The notes beneath the pieces were generated by a model. That model saw only the letters and a program-made list of their open reading frames with translations, had not been told where the DNA came from and did no database searches. Source: Flagellimonas allohymeniacidonis (GTDB taxonomy: Bacteria > Bacteroidota > Bacteroidia > Flavobacteriales > Flavobacteriaceae). Taken from it: a stretch of 64,000 nt of DNA. Made by a program: the position numbers and the translations under genes. The stretch is taken from assembly GCF_004296335.1 (NCBI RefSeq), contig NZ_SGIU01000002.1:261882-325881 (forward strand), written 5' to 3'. This document shows positions 18,182 to 27,070 of this stretch, piece by piece. How positions within the stretch are numbered: the stretch's first letter is position 1; every line of letters begins with the position of its first letter.

Positions 18182-19150
18182 ATGTCAGTATTAGTTTATA
18201 CCGAATCCGATAAGGGAAAATTTAAGAAGAATGCCTTTGAGGTAGCCTCTTATGCCTATGCCGTGGCGCAACAGCTGGGTGAAAGCGTTACTGCAGTGTC
18301 CATGAATGTGGATGACAATGAAATTCTGGGCACATATGGGGTATCCAAAGTATTAAAGGTATCAAATGCCGATTTGCACACCTTCAATGCCAAAGCTTAT
18401 GCCAATGTTCTGGCCCAAGCGGCAGAAGCAGAAGGAGCCAAAGTAGTCATTGTGAGCTCAAGTGCCGATACCAAATTCTTGGCACCCATTCTTACGGCCA
18501 AACTCAATGCAGGTTATGTGCCCAATGTGGTGGCCGCTCCTGAAGGTACTTCCCCATTTGTAGTAAAAAGAACAGCCTTCAGCAATAAAGGCTTTGCCCA
18601 TACCGAAATAAGTGCGGAAATTAAGGTAGTTGGGGTTTCAAACAATGCTTTTGGCGCCGTTGAAAATCCAACATCTGCATCCGTAGAGGATTTTAGTCCA
18701 AGCCTTGGTGATGCCGACTTTACCACCAAATCTGTTGAAGTGGATAAGGTAGTTGGAAAAGCGACCATCGCCGATGCGGACATTGTAGTTTCCGGAGGAA
18801 GGGGACTCAAAGGTCCTGAAAACTGGGGCATGATTGAAGAATTGGCGGATATCTTAGGTGCGGCTACGGCCTGCTCCAAGCCGGTTTCCGATCTAGGTTG
18901 GCGATCCCATGGCGAACACGTAGGGCAAACTGGAAAACCTGTGGCCAGTAACCTATACATTGCCATTGGTATTTCTGGAGCCATTCAGCATTTGGCCGGG
19001 GTAAGTGCTTCAAAAACCAAAGTGGTCATCAATAATGACCCAGAGGCTCCCTTCTTTAAGGCAGCGGATTACGGGATTGTTGGTGACGCATTTGAAGTGG
19101 TCCCAAAGCTCATCGAAAAATTAAAGGAATTTAAAGCCCAAAACGCTTAA
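18182..19150 (+). CDS. etfA: Electron transfer flavoprotein, alpha subunit
   Basis: 322 residues from the ATG giving MSVLVYTESDKGKFKK; an in-frame ATG six codons earlier is less likely. The N-terminal domain resembles ETF-beta. The C-terminal FAD domain is complete: VSGGRGLKGPENWGMIEELADILGAA, VSDLGWRSHGEHVGQTGKPV, YIAIGISGAIQHLAGVSASK and VINNDPEAPFFKAADYGIVGD. It is the second gene of the etf operon and is followed by an intrinsic terminator. Confidence 0.95.
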   Translation: MSVLVYTESDKGKFKKNAFEVASYAYAVAQQLGESVTAVSMNVDDNEILGTYGVSKVLKVSNADLHTFNAKAYANVLAQAAEAEGAKVVIVSSSADTKFLAPILTAKLNAGYVPNVVAAPEGTSPFVVKRTAFSNKGFAHTEISAEIKVVGVSNNAFGAVENPTSASVEDFSPSLGDADFTTKSVEVDKVVGKATIADADIVVSGGRGLKGPENWGMIEELADILGAATACSKPVSDLGWRSHGEHVGQTGKPVASNLYIAIGISGAIQHLAGVSASKTKVVINNDPEAPFFKAADYGIVGDAFEVVPKLIEKLKEFKAQNA

Positions 19151-19174
19151 TTTTTGTTAATTTGCCCACTGCAA

Positions 19175-19224
19175 GGGGCTGTTCAGATAAATGGTGAAGC
19201 CACTTATTTGAACGGCCTTTTTTG
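19175..19224 (+). terminator. Terminator of etfBA
   Basis: GGGGCTGTTCAGATAAATGG pairs imperfectly with CCACTTATTTGAACGGCC and is followed by a T run. The long stem has one or two mismatches. Confidence 0.8.
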
Positions 19225-19229
19225 GTTTT

Positions 19230-19235
19230 AGGAGG
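19230..19235 (+). promoter_or_regulatory. Unusually strong Shine-Dalgarno (AGGAGG)
   Basis: A full AGGAGG ends five bases before the ATG of the bifunctional nuclease gene. Few other starts in this window have such a site, which fits the general loss of Shine-Dalgarno use in Flavobacteriia. It therefore stands out. Confidence 0.8.
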
Positions 19236-19240
19236 AGAAT

Positions 19241-19870
19241 ATGAGCTTAGTACGATTGAAAATAAAGGGGATATCTTATAGCCAAACCCAAAATGGCGCT
19301 TATGCCCTTATTTTAAACGAGGTTGAAGGAGATCGAAAATTACCTATAGTTATCGGTGCTTTTGAGGCGCAATCCATTGCCATTGCCCTGGAAAAGGAAA
19401 TCAAGCCCCCCAGGCCCCTCACCCATGACCTCTTTAAAAATTTTTCTGATCGGTTCGAAATCGTCATAAAACAGGTCATCATTCATAAATTGGTGGACGG
19501 GGTGTTTTATTCCAGCATTATTTGTGAGCGGGATAAGGTGGAAGAAATCATTGATGCCAGAACAAGTGATGCCATAGCCTTGGCTTTGCGATTTGACGCA
19601 CCCATCTTTACCTACAAAACCATTTTGGACAAGGCTGGAATCTTCCTTAAATTTTCTTCCAAGGAAAGTGAAGAAAACGAGGACGACAGTATTGTAGTGG
19701 ATGAAATTCTACAAGAAGGGGAAACCGTTGAAATAGAATCAGGAGCGGCATCACAAGGATACCGCGAACTTTCCTTAGAGGAACTCCACAAAGAGTTGGA
19801 TAAAGCAGTGGCCAACGAAGACTACGAAAAAGCTGCCAAAATTCGAGACGAAATTTCCAAGCGCAAATAA
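19241..19870 (+). CDS. Bifunctional nuclease family protein (DUF151) with UVR motif
   Basis: 209 residues. Residues about 1-135 are the DUF151/BFN domain (GAYALILNEVEGDRKLPIVIGAFEAQSIAIALE; TSDAIALALRFDAPIF). Residues about 170-207 are a UvrB/UvrC-type UVR helix pair (LSLEELHKELDKAVANEDYEKAAKIRDEI). DNase/RNase activity is known for some family members, but the role in Bacteroidota is unclear. The transporter gene follows after 8 nt, so they are cotranscribed. The preceding AGGAGG is exceptional for this genome. Confidence 0.9.
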   Translation: MSLVRLKIKGISYSQTQNGAYALILNEVEGDRKLPIVIGAFEAQSIAIALEKEIKPPRPLTHDLFKNFSDRFEIVIKQVIIHKLVDGVFYSSIICERDKVEEIIDARTSDAIALALRFDAPIFTYKTILDKAGIFLKFSSKESEENEDDSIVVDEILQEGETVEIESGAASQGYRELSLEELHKELDKAVANEDYEKAAKIRDEISKRK

Positions 19871-19878
19871 TCTCCCAT

Positions 19879-21342
19879 ATGGGTAAATACTACAGAGGTT
19901 TTCTTATACTCCTATTATTGGTTTGTGCTAACACCTTTGGTCAAAATACAGCGGTTCCTGATTCGCTAAGCTTAGCTGTTGATACCACCATCATTGACGA
20001 CATAACCGTTTCCCAGGCTCCTGAACTTGTTCCCAATCAAGGGTTTTCCATTAACACTCTTTGGAGAGGTGCTTTAGGCATGCTGGTTTTAATATTGATT
20101 TCCTTCCTTTTTAGTGCCAATCGCAAGGCTATCAATTGGAAAACGGTGGGTATAGGTCTTTCACTCCAGTTGCTCATCGCATTTGGTGTTTTGAAAGTCC
20201 CTTTCATACAGCTTCTCTTTGAAAAAATAGGACAAGTCTTTGTCAGCATCCTTGATTTTACAAGAGCCGGCAGCCAGTTTCTTTTTGAAGGATTGGTAGT
20301 GGATATGGATACCTTCGGATTCATTTTTGCCTTTCAAGTGCTTCCGACCATCATTTTCTTTTCCGCATTAACCTCCGTTCTTTTTTACCTCGGAATTATC
20401 CAAAAAGTGGTGCGAGCCTTGGCCTGGTTGTTGTCAAAAACCTTAGGGATTTCAGGAGCAGAAAGTCTTTCTGTCGCCGGAAACATATTTCTAGGGCAAA
20501 CCGAAGCACCATTACTCATCAAAGCCTATTTGGAAAAAATGAACAAGTCGGAGATCCTCTTGGTGATGATTGGGGGGATGGCCACGGTGGCAGGTGCTGT
20601 ACTGGCTGCCTATATTGGGTTTTTGGGAGGTGATGATCCTGCGCTTCGATTGGTCTTTGCGAAGCACCTTCTGGCAGCATCGGTCATGGCGGCTCCGGGA
20701 GCCATAACCATTTCAAAAATATTATATCCGCAGACCGAAGCGGTCAATACCGATGTCAGGGTTTCTTCAGAAAAGATTGGAGCTAACTTTTTAGATGCCA
20801 TCGCCAACGGAACTACTGAAGGACTCAAGTTGGCTTTGAATGTTGGTGCCATGCTATTGGTATTCGTCGCCTTTATTGCCATGATCAATGGCATTTTGGG
20901 ATGGATAGGCGATTGGAGCACATTCAATGACTGGATCGCGGCCAATTCACCCTACGAGAAATTTTCATTGGAAGCTATTCTGGGAACTATTTTCGCACCT
21001 TTAATGTGGCTCATTGGTGTAGCCAATGAAGACATCATGCTTATGGGACAACTATTGGGAATCAAATTAGCGGCCAGCGAGTTTGTTGGGTACATCCAAC
21101 TGGCCCAATTGAAAGATATGGCCAGTGGTCTTCATTTTACCTACAACAAATCGGTTATCATGGCTACCTATATGCTTTGTGGTTTTGCCAACTTTGCCTC
21201 CATCGGTATTCAAATCGGGGGTATTGGTTCCTTGGCGCCAGGCCAGCGTAAAACCCTATCTGAATTTGGGATGAGGGCCGTGTTGGGCGGATCCTTGGCC
21301 TCCTTGCTATCAGCTACCATTGCTGGGATGATTTTGGGGTAG
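19879..21342 (+). CDS. CNT-family nucleoside:cation symporter
   Basis: 487 residues. A signal-like N-terminus (GFLILLLLVCANTFGQ) and a polar stretch of about 45 residues precede the concentrative nucleoside transporter core. Core motifs are NWKTVGIGLSLQLLIAFGVLKVP, the FGFIFAFQVLPTIIFFSAL gate, SGAESLSVAGNIFLGQTEAPLLIKAYL, GGMATVAGAVLAAYIGFL and CGFANFASIGIQIGGIGSLAPGQR. It should import nucleosides with Na+ or H+. It lies 8 nt after the DUF151 gene and upstream of thyA; salvage of deoxynucleosides also fits the kinase at 8.9 kb. The extra N-terminal segment is unusual compared with enterobacterial NupC (about 400 residues). Confidence 0.92.
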   Translation: MGKYYRGFLILLLLVCANTFGQNTAVPDSLSLAVDTTIIDDITVSQAPELVPNQGFSINTLWRGALGMLVLILISFLFSANRKAINWKTVGIGLSLQLLIAFGVLKVPFIQLLFEKIGQVFVSILDFTRAGSQFLFEGLVVDMDTFGFIFAFQVLPTIIFFSALTSVLFYLGIIQKVVRALAWLLSKTLGISGAESLSVAGNIFLGQTEAPLLIKAYLEKMNKSEILLVMIGGMATVAGAVLAAYIGFLGGDDPALRLVFAKHLLAASVMAAPGAITISKILYPQTEAVNTDVRVSSEKIGANFLDAIANGTTEGLKLALNVGAMLLVFVAFIAMINGILGWIGDWSTFNDWIAANSPYEKFSLEAILGTIFAPLMWLIGVANEDIMLMGQLLGIKLAASEFVGYIQLAQLKDMASGLHFTYNKSVIMATYMLCGFANFASIGIQIGGIGSLAPGQRKTLSEFGMRAVLGGSLASLLSATIAGMILG

Positions 21343-21539
21343 GTTTGGTGAAAGATGATGGATGAGAGGTGATAGATTGATTGCTCATAGAATTTGCAGT
21401 CAGTATTAAGGACAGCAATCTGTATTAGTCCTTTAAAATATCCAGCTTTTTCAAAAAAGGATTTCATAGTTAATAAAATATAATAAATCCTAAGTGTGAG
21501 GCCTTTACCTTTTGCCCTTTACCTTTTAAATTTACAGCT

Positions 21540-22364
21540 ATGAAACAATACCACGACTTGCTCAAACACGTATTGGAGCACGGCAATCAAAAAGGAGATA
21601 GAACAGGAACGGGAACCTACAGTGTATTCGGTTATCAAATGCGATTTGACCTCTCGGAAGGCTTTCCTATGGTGACCACTAAAAAATTGCATTTAAAGTC
21701 CATCGTACATGAGCTGCTTTGGTTCTTGAAAGGTGACACCAACGTAAAATATCTTCAAGAAAATGGCGTACGCATTTGGAATGAGTGGGCCGATGAAAAT
21801 GGTGATTTAGGTCCGGTATATGGCCACCAATGGCGTAATTGGGATAGTGAGGGCATTGATCAAATTAAGCAGGTGATCGAAACCCTAAAGCAAAACCCCA
21901 ACAGCCGCCGTTTGTTGGTTTCCGCATGGAACCCCAGCGTATTGCCCGACACTTCGGTCTCTTTTTCAGAAAATGTGGCCAACGGCAAAGCTGCGCTTCC
22001 TCCCTGCCATGCCTTTTTTCAATTTTATGTGGCCGATGGCAAACTTTCATGCCAGTTGTACCAACGTAGTGCCGATATCTTTTTGGGCGTACCTTTCAAT
22101 ATTGCTTCTTATGCCTTATTTACGATGATGATTGCCCAGGTTTGCGGGTATGAAGCAGGGGAATTTGTTCACACCTTTGGGGACGCACATATCTACACCA
22201 ACCATTTGGAACAGGTGGAGCTGCAACTCAGCCGCGATATTCGCCCTTTGCCCACCATGCGACTCAACCCCGAAGTGAAGGACATTTTTGCCTTCACCTT
22301 CGAGGATTTTGAATTGCTTAACTACGACCCACACCCACATATAAAGGCCATGGTGGCGGTATGA
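21540..22364 (+). CDS. thyA: Thymidylate synthase
   Basis: 274 residues, folate-dependent dUMP methylation. [66 protein letters not shown] (catalytic Cys), [22 protein letters not shown] and HIYTNHLEQ are all present. The 197-nt gap before it holds two near-direct CCTTTACCTTTT repeats just before the ATG and no other gene. Its stop overlaps the next start. The partner enzyme folA is in this window at 39.6 kb, in a different unit. Confidence 0.97.
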   Translation: MKQYHDLLKHVLEHGNQKGDRTGTGTYSVFGYQMRFDLSEGFPMVTTKKLHLKSIVHELLWFLKGDTNVKYLQENGVRIWNEWADENGDLGPVYGHQWRNWDSEGIDQIKQVIETLKQNPNSRRLLVSAWNPSVLPDTSVSFSENVANGKAALPPCHAFFQFYVADGKLSCQLYQRSADIFLGVPFNIASYALFTMMIAQVCGYEAGEFVHTFGDAHIYTNHLEQVELQLSRDIRPLPTMRLNPEVKDIFAFTFEDFELLNYDPHPHIKAMVAV

Positions 22365-23161
22365 TGCGCTTCAAACATTATCTGTTGCTCTTGGTTACAT
22401 CACTTCCCTTTATGCCATGCGCCCAACAAGAGGCTTATTCCTTTAAAGAGGTTGATGAATTTCCAGAAATAGAGGGCTATGCCTGTGATTCATCCACAGT
22501 GGACCCAAAAAGCTGTTTTGAGGAAAAATTGGCCGCTTTTTATGATAACACATTCGAGTATTCCTACGATCAATACGAGGATAATGAAGACTTGATTGCC
22601 TACACCCAATTTGTTATCACCAGAAAAGGGAAAATCAAGCAGGTCAAGGTTCGTTCGCAAAATGAGGACTTTAAGATCGTTACAACCAATGTTTTAAATC
22701 GCATTCCGATTTCAAGTCCTGCGACCAAGGGTGGCGAACCGGTGGATATGATTTTCACCATGCCTTTCTACTACAAGTTTGAAAATAGAATCAAAACCTA
22801 CAGTTACGAGTTTTCCAAGGATTTGGACACGATTCCTGTTTTCCCTGGATGCGAAGGCAAAAACGATGCAGAGAACAGAGAATGCTTCAAGGAAAAGTTG
22901 CAAAACCATATAAGAAAGCACTTTTATTATCCCAAAGAAGCGCAAAGAAAAAAAATTCAGGGAACTGTTATTGTGACCATACGCATTGGTACAACAGGTT
23001 CTGTGACCAACTACGAAACTGCCGGACCCGACCCTGTTTTGTCACATGAAACGCTAAGCATAATTAAAAAGTTGCCCACTTTTAAACCTGCCATTAAAAA
23101 TGGGAAAGCTGTGGAAACTTCCATTAGTTTTCCCGTCACCTACCGATTGACCACCTATTAA
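22361..23161 (+). CDS. Secreted protein with two TonB-C-like domains
   Basis: 266 residues, starting at an ATG that overlaps the thyA stop (ATGATG). A signal peptide ([20 protein letters not shown]) has a possible lipobox Cys. Two related units follow. Residues about 45-148 ([17 protein letters not shown]...[16 protein letters not shown]) are a diverged TonB-C unit. Residues about 160-264 ([35 protein letters not shown]...[14 protein letters not shown]...FPVTYRL) are a standard one. There is no proline linker and no ExbBD partner, so a classical TonB role is doubtful; a periplasmic adaptor is possible. The PGCEG...CF Cys pair matches the protein at 9.7 kb. Confidence 0.8.
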   Translation: MMRFKHYLLLLVTSLPFMPCAQQEAYSFKEVDEFPEIEGYACDSSTVDPKSCFEEKLAAFYDNTFEYSYDQYEDNEDLIAYTQFVITRKGKIKQVKVRSQNEDFKIVTTNVLNRIPISSPATKGGEPVDMIFTMPFYYKFENRIKTYSYEFSKDLDTIPVFPGCEGKNDAENRECFKEKLQNHIRKHFYYPKEAQRKKIQGTVIVTIRIGTTGSVTNYETAGPDPVLSHETLSIIKKLPTFKPAIKNGKAVETSISFPVTYRLTTY

Positions 23162-23212
23162 ACCCCAAATAAGCAAAAGGATTTAAGTACCAATTATGAC
23201 GAGTTATCCCTA

Positions 23213-24106
23213 ATGGAAATCATAAATCTAAACGATAACACATATCAATTTGTCAAAAACTTCAGGGACAACGCAGACCTAAGAAAAAGTCTTAACGAAC
23301 TCACCACTGTCACCTTTGGCTTCGATTTCGAACAGTGGTATCAAGATGGGTATTGGGGCGACCACTATGTTCCCTACTCCCTACTGCATAATGACAAGAT
23401 AATCTCCAACGTTTCGATAAGTAAAATTGAGTTCAATATCGAAAACAAGGCAAAGTTGGGTATTCAAATTGGTACGGTAATGACCGATGAGGCCTATCGC
23501 AAGCGAGGTCTTAACAAATTCATTTTGGAACGCGTACTGGGTGAGTGGAAGGACCGATGTGACTTTATTTACCTTTTTGCCAATGACAGTGTTCTTGACT
23601 TTTATCCCAAGTTCAATTTCAAGAGACTAGTTGAATACCAACATTCCAAAATTGTAAAACCTTCTGGAGCTTCGGGTATAAAACAACTCAACATGGCGAA
23701 CGAAAAGGAAAAAGAGCAGCTCATTGAAGCCATACGTACCTCCGCACCAGTGTCTAAAGTAGCAGCACGCAATAATGTCCCCTTGGTCATGTTTTACTGT
23801 CTTTCCTTTAAAAAAAATAGCATCTACTACATTGAAAGCCTAAAGGCTATTGTTGTTGCTGAGTATGAAGGTGACACCCTAATTGTGGACGATGTGTTTT
23901 GTAGAGAAACAGTTGACGTGAATGAAGTGATTCAATACATGTCCAAGAAAGGAACCCATAAGGCAGCATTGGGATTCACCCCTTTGGACGAAACGGATTT
24001 TTCAACTAGCTTAGTAACAGGCGAAGACACTTTATTTGTATGGAAAGACCATCTGGGGTTTTTCAAAAACAACCAGTGCAGATTTCCTGTTTTATCACAC
24101 GCCTGA
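23213..24106 (+). CDS. GNAT-family N-acetyltransferase, two-domain
   Basis: 297 residues. The N-terminal half carries a GNAT acetyl-CoA fold, with AKLGIQIGTVMTDEAYRKRGLNKFILERVLGEW as the beta4-alpha3 pyrophosphate loop (Q/R-x-x-G-L/K). The C-terminal half (FYCLSFKKNSIYYIESLKAIVVAEYEGDTLIVDDVFC) looks like a second, GNAT-related or Eis-like unit. Substrate unknown. It is the first gene of the accessory stretch that runs to 30.4 kb, 51 nt after the TonB-C gene. Confidence 0.8.
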   Translation: MEIINLNDNTYQFVKNFRDNADLRKSLNELTTVTFGFDFEQWYQDGYWGDHYVPYSLLHNDKIISNVSISKIEFNIENKAKLGIQIGTVMTDEAYRKRGLNKFILERVLGEWKDRCDFIYLFANDSVLDFYPKFNFKRLVEYQHSKIVKPSGASGIKQLNMANEKEKEQLIEAIRTSAPVSKVAARNNVPLVMFYCLSFKKNSIYYIESLKAIVVAEYEGDTLIVDDVFCRETVDVNEVIQYMSKKGTHKAALGFTPLDETDFSTSLVTGEDTLFVWKDHLGFFKNNQCRFPVLSHA

Positions 24107-24172
24107 TTGGAACTAAGGATTTAAAACTAGGGGAAGTGCACCTTTTCGAGCATTAGAGATCATACCAGTACC

Positions 24173-24595
24173 ATGAGCACCATCACTTGGAAAATATATT
24201 TGAAATCTGACCCCAAAACCGTCTTCGACTTGTTGACTACCGCCGAAGGCAGAGCAAAGTTCTGGGCAGAAAAAGCGGAGGAAATCGATGGTCAAATCCA
24301 CTTCGAGTTCCCAAATAGCCAAACCTATCAAAGTAGAATCCTGAAAACTATCTCCAATCAAGAATTCCATTTGGACTATTTTGACAGTTTGGTAAAGTTT
24401 ACGTTGGTCCCTTCCGAAAATGGCGGCACCGACCTAACCTTGACCAATGAAAATGTAGCGGAAAGCGAATTCGCAGAAGTAAACGCTGGCTGGGTTTCGG
24501 TACTGATGAACCTAAAGGCTGTGGCTGATTTTCAATGTGATCTACGAAACCACGACCCCAACAGGACGTGGGGTCAAGGGTATGTTGATAACTGA
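24173..24595 (+). CDS. SRPBCC/AHSA1-like ligand-binding domain protein
   Basis: 140 residues. ITWKIYLKSDPKTVFDLLTTAEGRAKFWAEKAEEIDGQIHFEF and the C-terminal GWVSVLMNLKAVADFQCDLRNHD follow the START/Bet v1-like (AHSA1) pattern: N-terminal strand, small helices, seven-stranded sheet and long C-terminal helix. Such proteins bind hydrophobic ligands or assist chaperones. Cytoplasmic, single domain. No informative neighbours. A fragment of AATCCACTAT similar to promoter repeats further downstream follows it. Confidence 0.75.
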   Translation: MSTITWKIYLKSDPKTVFDLLTTAEGRAKFWAEKAEEIDGQIHFEFPNSQTYQSRILKTISNQEFHLDYFDSLVKFTLVPSENGGTDLTLTNENVAESEFAEVNAGWVSVLMNLKAVADFQCDLRNHDPNRTWGQGYVDN

Positions 24596-24634
24596 AAAAA
24601 AATAATAATCCACTATTTTAGAAGAAAGAAAATA

Positions 24635-25255
24635 ATGACCAACCTTTTCTTAAGAGCCAAACACTGGCAGCTGTTTTTGGTACTTTTTGTACTTCCTGTT
24701 GCACTTCAACTGTATTCCTACTCCCATATTTTTAGGGAAATCGAACCCATTCCCGAACCCGATATGGGCAGCAAGGGGTTTACCCAAGTCTTAAATGAAG
24801 AGTTTATTCAATTCGAATTTTTACCCTATACAACAATCTTGGTAGCACTGGTGTTTTTTGGGTGGATTTGGTCCATGGCGATTGGATTGCAGAAAAAGAT
24901 TCCGACCGACATCCCCATGAAAGTAAAAAAATTCAAGATTTTTTTCTTTGTCCCATTTCTCTACATTCTATTCATCCTCATTTCTTTTACGGGATCATAC
25001 CCGGAGTTTGTACTTCTTTACATGCAGAATTTGGGCTTCAATCTTGTACTTATATTACCGTTGCATCTACTTTCCATGTTGGGTATTTTGTATTGTCTGT
25101 ACTTTGCAGCCAAGACCATAAAAACAGTTGAACTGCAACGGAAGGTAAACTTTGGAGACTTTATTGGAGAGTTTTTTCTTTTGTGGATTTCCTTTGTTGG
25201 TGTTTGGATTATACAGCCGAAAGTGAACAGACTCCATCAAGACCATAACCCTTGA
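24635..25255 (+). CDS. Integral membrane protein of unknown function
   Basis: 206 residues with about five hydrophobic segments: LFLVLFVLPVALQLYS, TTILVALVFFGWIWSMAIG, IFFFVPFLYILFILISF, LVLILPLHLLSMLGILYCLYFAA and FFLLWISFVGVWIIQP. No family was recognised. Flavobacterial genomes carry many such small membrane proteins. Its ATG follows an AATCCACTATTTTAG-like promoter sequence. Confidence 0.75.
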   Translation: MTNLFLRAKHWQLFLVLFVLPVALQLYSYSHIFREIEPIPEPDMGSKGFTQVLNEEFIQFEFLPYTTILVALVFFGWIWSMAIGLQKKIPTDIPMKVKKFKIFFFVPFLYILFILISFTGSYPEFVLLYMQNLGFNLVLILPLHLLSMLGILYCLYFAAKTIKTVELQRKVNFGDFIGEFFLLWISFVGVWIIQPKVNRLHQDHNP

Positions 25256-25404
25256 TTTGAACTACTTCACTTTGTAAAAATCAATTGGAGCCGTAACCGG
25301 AATACATAAAAGAACCACTTACGCACTGAAAAGGATACTTTGCTCATTTCTGGTTTTCCCGCATGCGATAAAGGAATAATTTGGTTTCAACAAATAACTA
25401 CACC

Positions 25405-26304
25405 ATGTTGAAAAACTACGCATTCCTTTTTTTTCTTTCCCTATTCGCTTTTGCCCAGTCGCAAACCACCGAATATTCGGGTACAGTCAAAATCAAAGGG
25501 GAAGATTATCCTTTACCTGGGGCCAATGTGGTGGTAAAGGGCACACAAATTGGCACACAAACAGACTTTGATGGCAACTTCAAAATAAATGTGCCGGATT
25601 CGCTGCGTGTTCTTACGTTCTCCTACCTCGGGGTCAAAACCCTTGATTACAAATTGGGCGAAGAACGATTTCTCGAAATCTTTTTAAAAGAAGATTGCAC
25701 CATCTGCTTTTTCGACAGCCAACAAATCGGATTTCATGTTCAAAGCGGCATACTCAACAACCCGTTGGGGGGCCAATTTGAGTTCACCTCGCCCATTATG
25801 TTTGGTCGACCTGTATTAGGGGGTAGCATAGGGTACCAAACCAATCGTCGGGAAAACCGATTCCTCACTGCAAATCTCGATCTAAAACATTTCTACGCGG
25901 ATTGTGGAATACGGATTGACCTTAAGACATCCCTTAGAAATCTGAACTTTGATGATCGTATCGATTCCAACAGCTATAGCGTACATGGTGATGTAAGCCT
26001 AAGAGGAGTAAAACTCATAGCGGGTTTCAGTAACATAGACTTCGTGGATGTCGATGAAAACAAGACGGTAAGGTCAAACGGGCCGCTGGTTGGGTTTGGA
26101 ACGTGGATTGGCCGGCCGTTTTATACCTACATTGATGCGAAAACCAGCATTTATAGGAACTTAAGCGAATACCAAGTTGAGGCGAAGTATACCTACAAAC
26201 GGCTTTCTAGCTTTATCCGCTATACCAAAGTGGGTGGTTTTAATGAATTAAGTTTGGGCGTTGGTTTTGAGTTCACCTACTATCTTCATAAAAGAGGAAA
26301 ATAA
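25405..26304 (+). CDS. Surface protein with carboxypeptidase-regulatory-like domain
   Basis: 299 residues from MLKNYAFLFFLSLFAFAQSQ, a Sec signal; the ATG eight codons upstream is less good. Residues about 25-95 form a CarboxypepD_reg-like domain (YSGTVKIKGEDYPLPGANVVVKGTQIGTQTDFDGNFKINVP). Two cysteines follow (DCTICFF), then amphipathic strands to the end (LSLGVGFEFTYYLHKR), suggesting a small outer-membrane barrel of about 200 residues. The plug-like domain resembles those of TonB-dependent receptors, but the protein is too short to be one. Function unknown. Confidence 0.78.
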   Translation: MLKNYAFLFFLSLFAFAQSQTTEYSGTVKIKGEDYPLPGANVVVKGTQIGTQTDFDGNFKINVPDSLRVLTFSYLGVKTLDYKLGEERFLEIFLKEDCTICFFDSQQIGFHVQSGILNNPLGGQFEFTSPIMFGRPVLGGSIGYQTNRRENRFLTANLDLKHFYADCGIRIDLKTSLRNLNFDDRIDSNSYSVHGDVSLRGVKLIAGFSNIDFVDVDENKTVRSNGPLVGFGTWIGRPFYTYIDAKTSIYRNLSEYQVEAKYTYKRLSSFIRYTKVGGFNELSLGVGFEFTYYLHKRGK

Positions 26305-26351
26305 ACGTCCCCAATGCTTTGAAGACTTTGTTTCAGCTTAATTGGAACAGC

Positions 26352-26379
26352 CAAAACCCCAACAATCCACTATCTTTAG
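26352..26379 (+). repeat. Promoter-like repeat copy A
   Basis: A 28-nt element (CAAAACCCCAACAATCCA followed by CTATCTTTAG), repeated at 27958-27985 with a single base change. It lies 41 nt before the MORN-like gene at 26421 and includes TATCTTTA, close to the -7 consensus. Confidence 0.8.
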
Positions 26380-26420
26380 AGAAGGTAGATTTTATTTGTC
26401 AGCGTTTAAAACTCCAAAAC

Positions 26421-27044
26421 ATGAGAATAGTTATCTCCATAGCATTTTTTCTTCTTCAATCGCAAATTTCATTTGCACAGGAAGGCGCCATCTACATTGC
26501 AGACAATAAGCTTTATGGGAAGTTAAAAAATGGTCTTCCCAAAAAAGATACCATCATTGAGCTAAAAAAAGATGGGGTTTTAGTGGGCAAAGGAGCAGTT
26601 GCCGTGAGCAAAAATGGCGTTAGCGATTTAAAAGTTGGCTATTGGAAAGAATACACTGAAAATGGAACTTTAAAAATGCAAGGGAATTACCGTCTGGGCT
26701 CCTATGTAAGTTGCTGCATGGGTGGGGCCTGTCGCTCTTTTTATTATTATCGCGCAGGACCCTGGAAAATTTATGATGGCAAGGGCGAACTCAAATACGA
26801 ACTGACCTTTGAGCCCACCGAGCTACATATTGAAACGACCTGTGAAGGTGGAGACAAACTGTTATTCGGAATAATCAAAGAGATTCCAGTAAAATATTGG
26901 AGTGATTTAACAAGCGAAAAGATTTTTGAGCTTCAAAGGCTCAGAACCGAAGACGAGTACGCCATTGGAATATGGACACCACTGAATGGGCGAATCTTTG
27001 TGGAGTCAAAAACAAAAAAGCCAAGTATTCGTCAAGAACCTTGA
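26421..27044 (+). CDS. Secreted MORN-like repeat protein
   Basis: 207 residues from MRIVISIAFFLLQSQISFAQ, a clear signal peptide. Longer in-frame starts would bury it. Two or three MORN_2-type repeats can be read: VGYWKEYTENGTLKMQGNY, AGPWKIYDGKGELKYELTF and an N-terminal YGKLKNGLPKKD. Cysteines at SCCMGGAC are notable. Such repeats occur in YwqK-type antitoxin-like and immunity-like proteins and in membrane-tethering proteins. No toxin partner is visible beside it, so function is open. It shares its upstream 28-nt repeat with the gene at 28009. Confidence 0.72.
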   Translation: MRIVISIAFFLLQSQISFAQEGAIYIADNKLYGKLKNGLPKKDTIIELKKDGVLVGKGAVAVSKNGVSDLKVGYWKEYTENGTLKMQGNYRLGSYVSCCMGGACRSFYYYRAGPWKIYDGKGELKYELTFEPTELHIETTCEGGDKLLFGIIKEIPVKYWSDLTSEKIFELQRLRTEDEYAIGIWTPLNGRIFVESKTKKPSIRQEP

Positions 27045-27070
27045 CCCAAAAGATCGCAGGCAAAACCCGG

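Noticed and set aside
21343-21539. Small gene or RNA in the gap before thyA
   Set aside because: Only a few short frames; the CCTTTACCTTTT pair looks like leader sequence, and no structured RNA was recognised.
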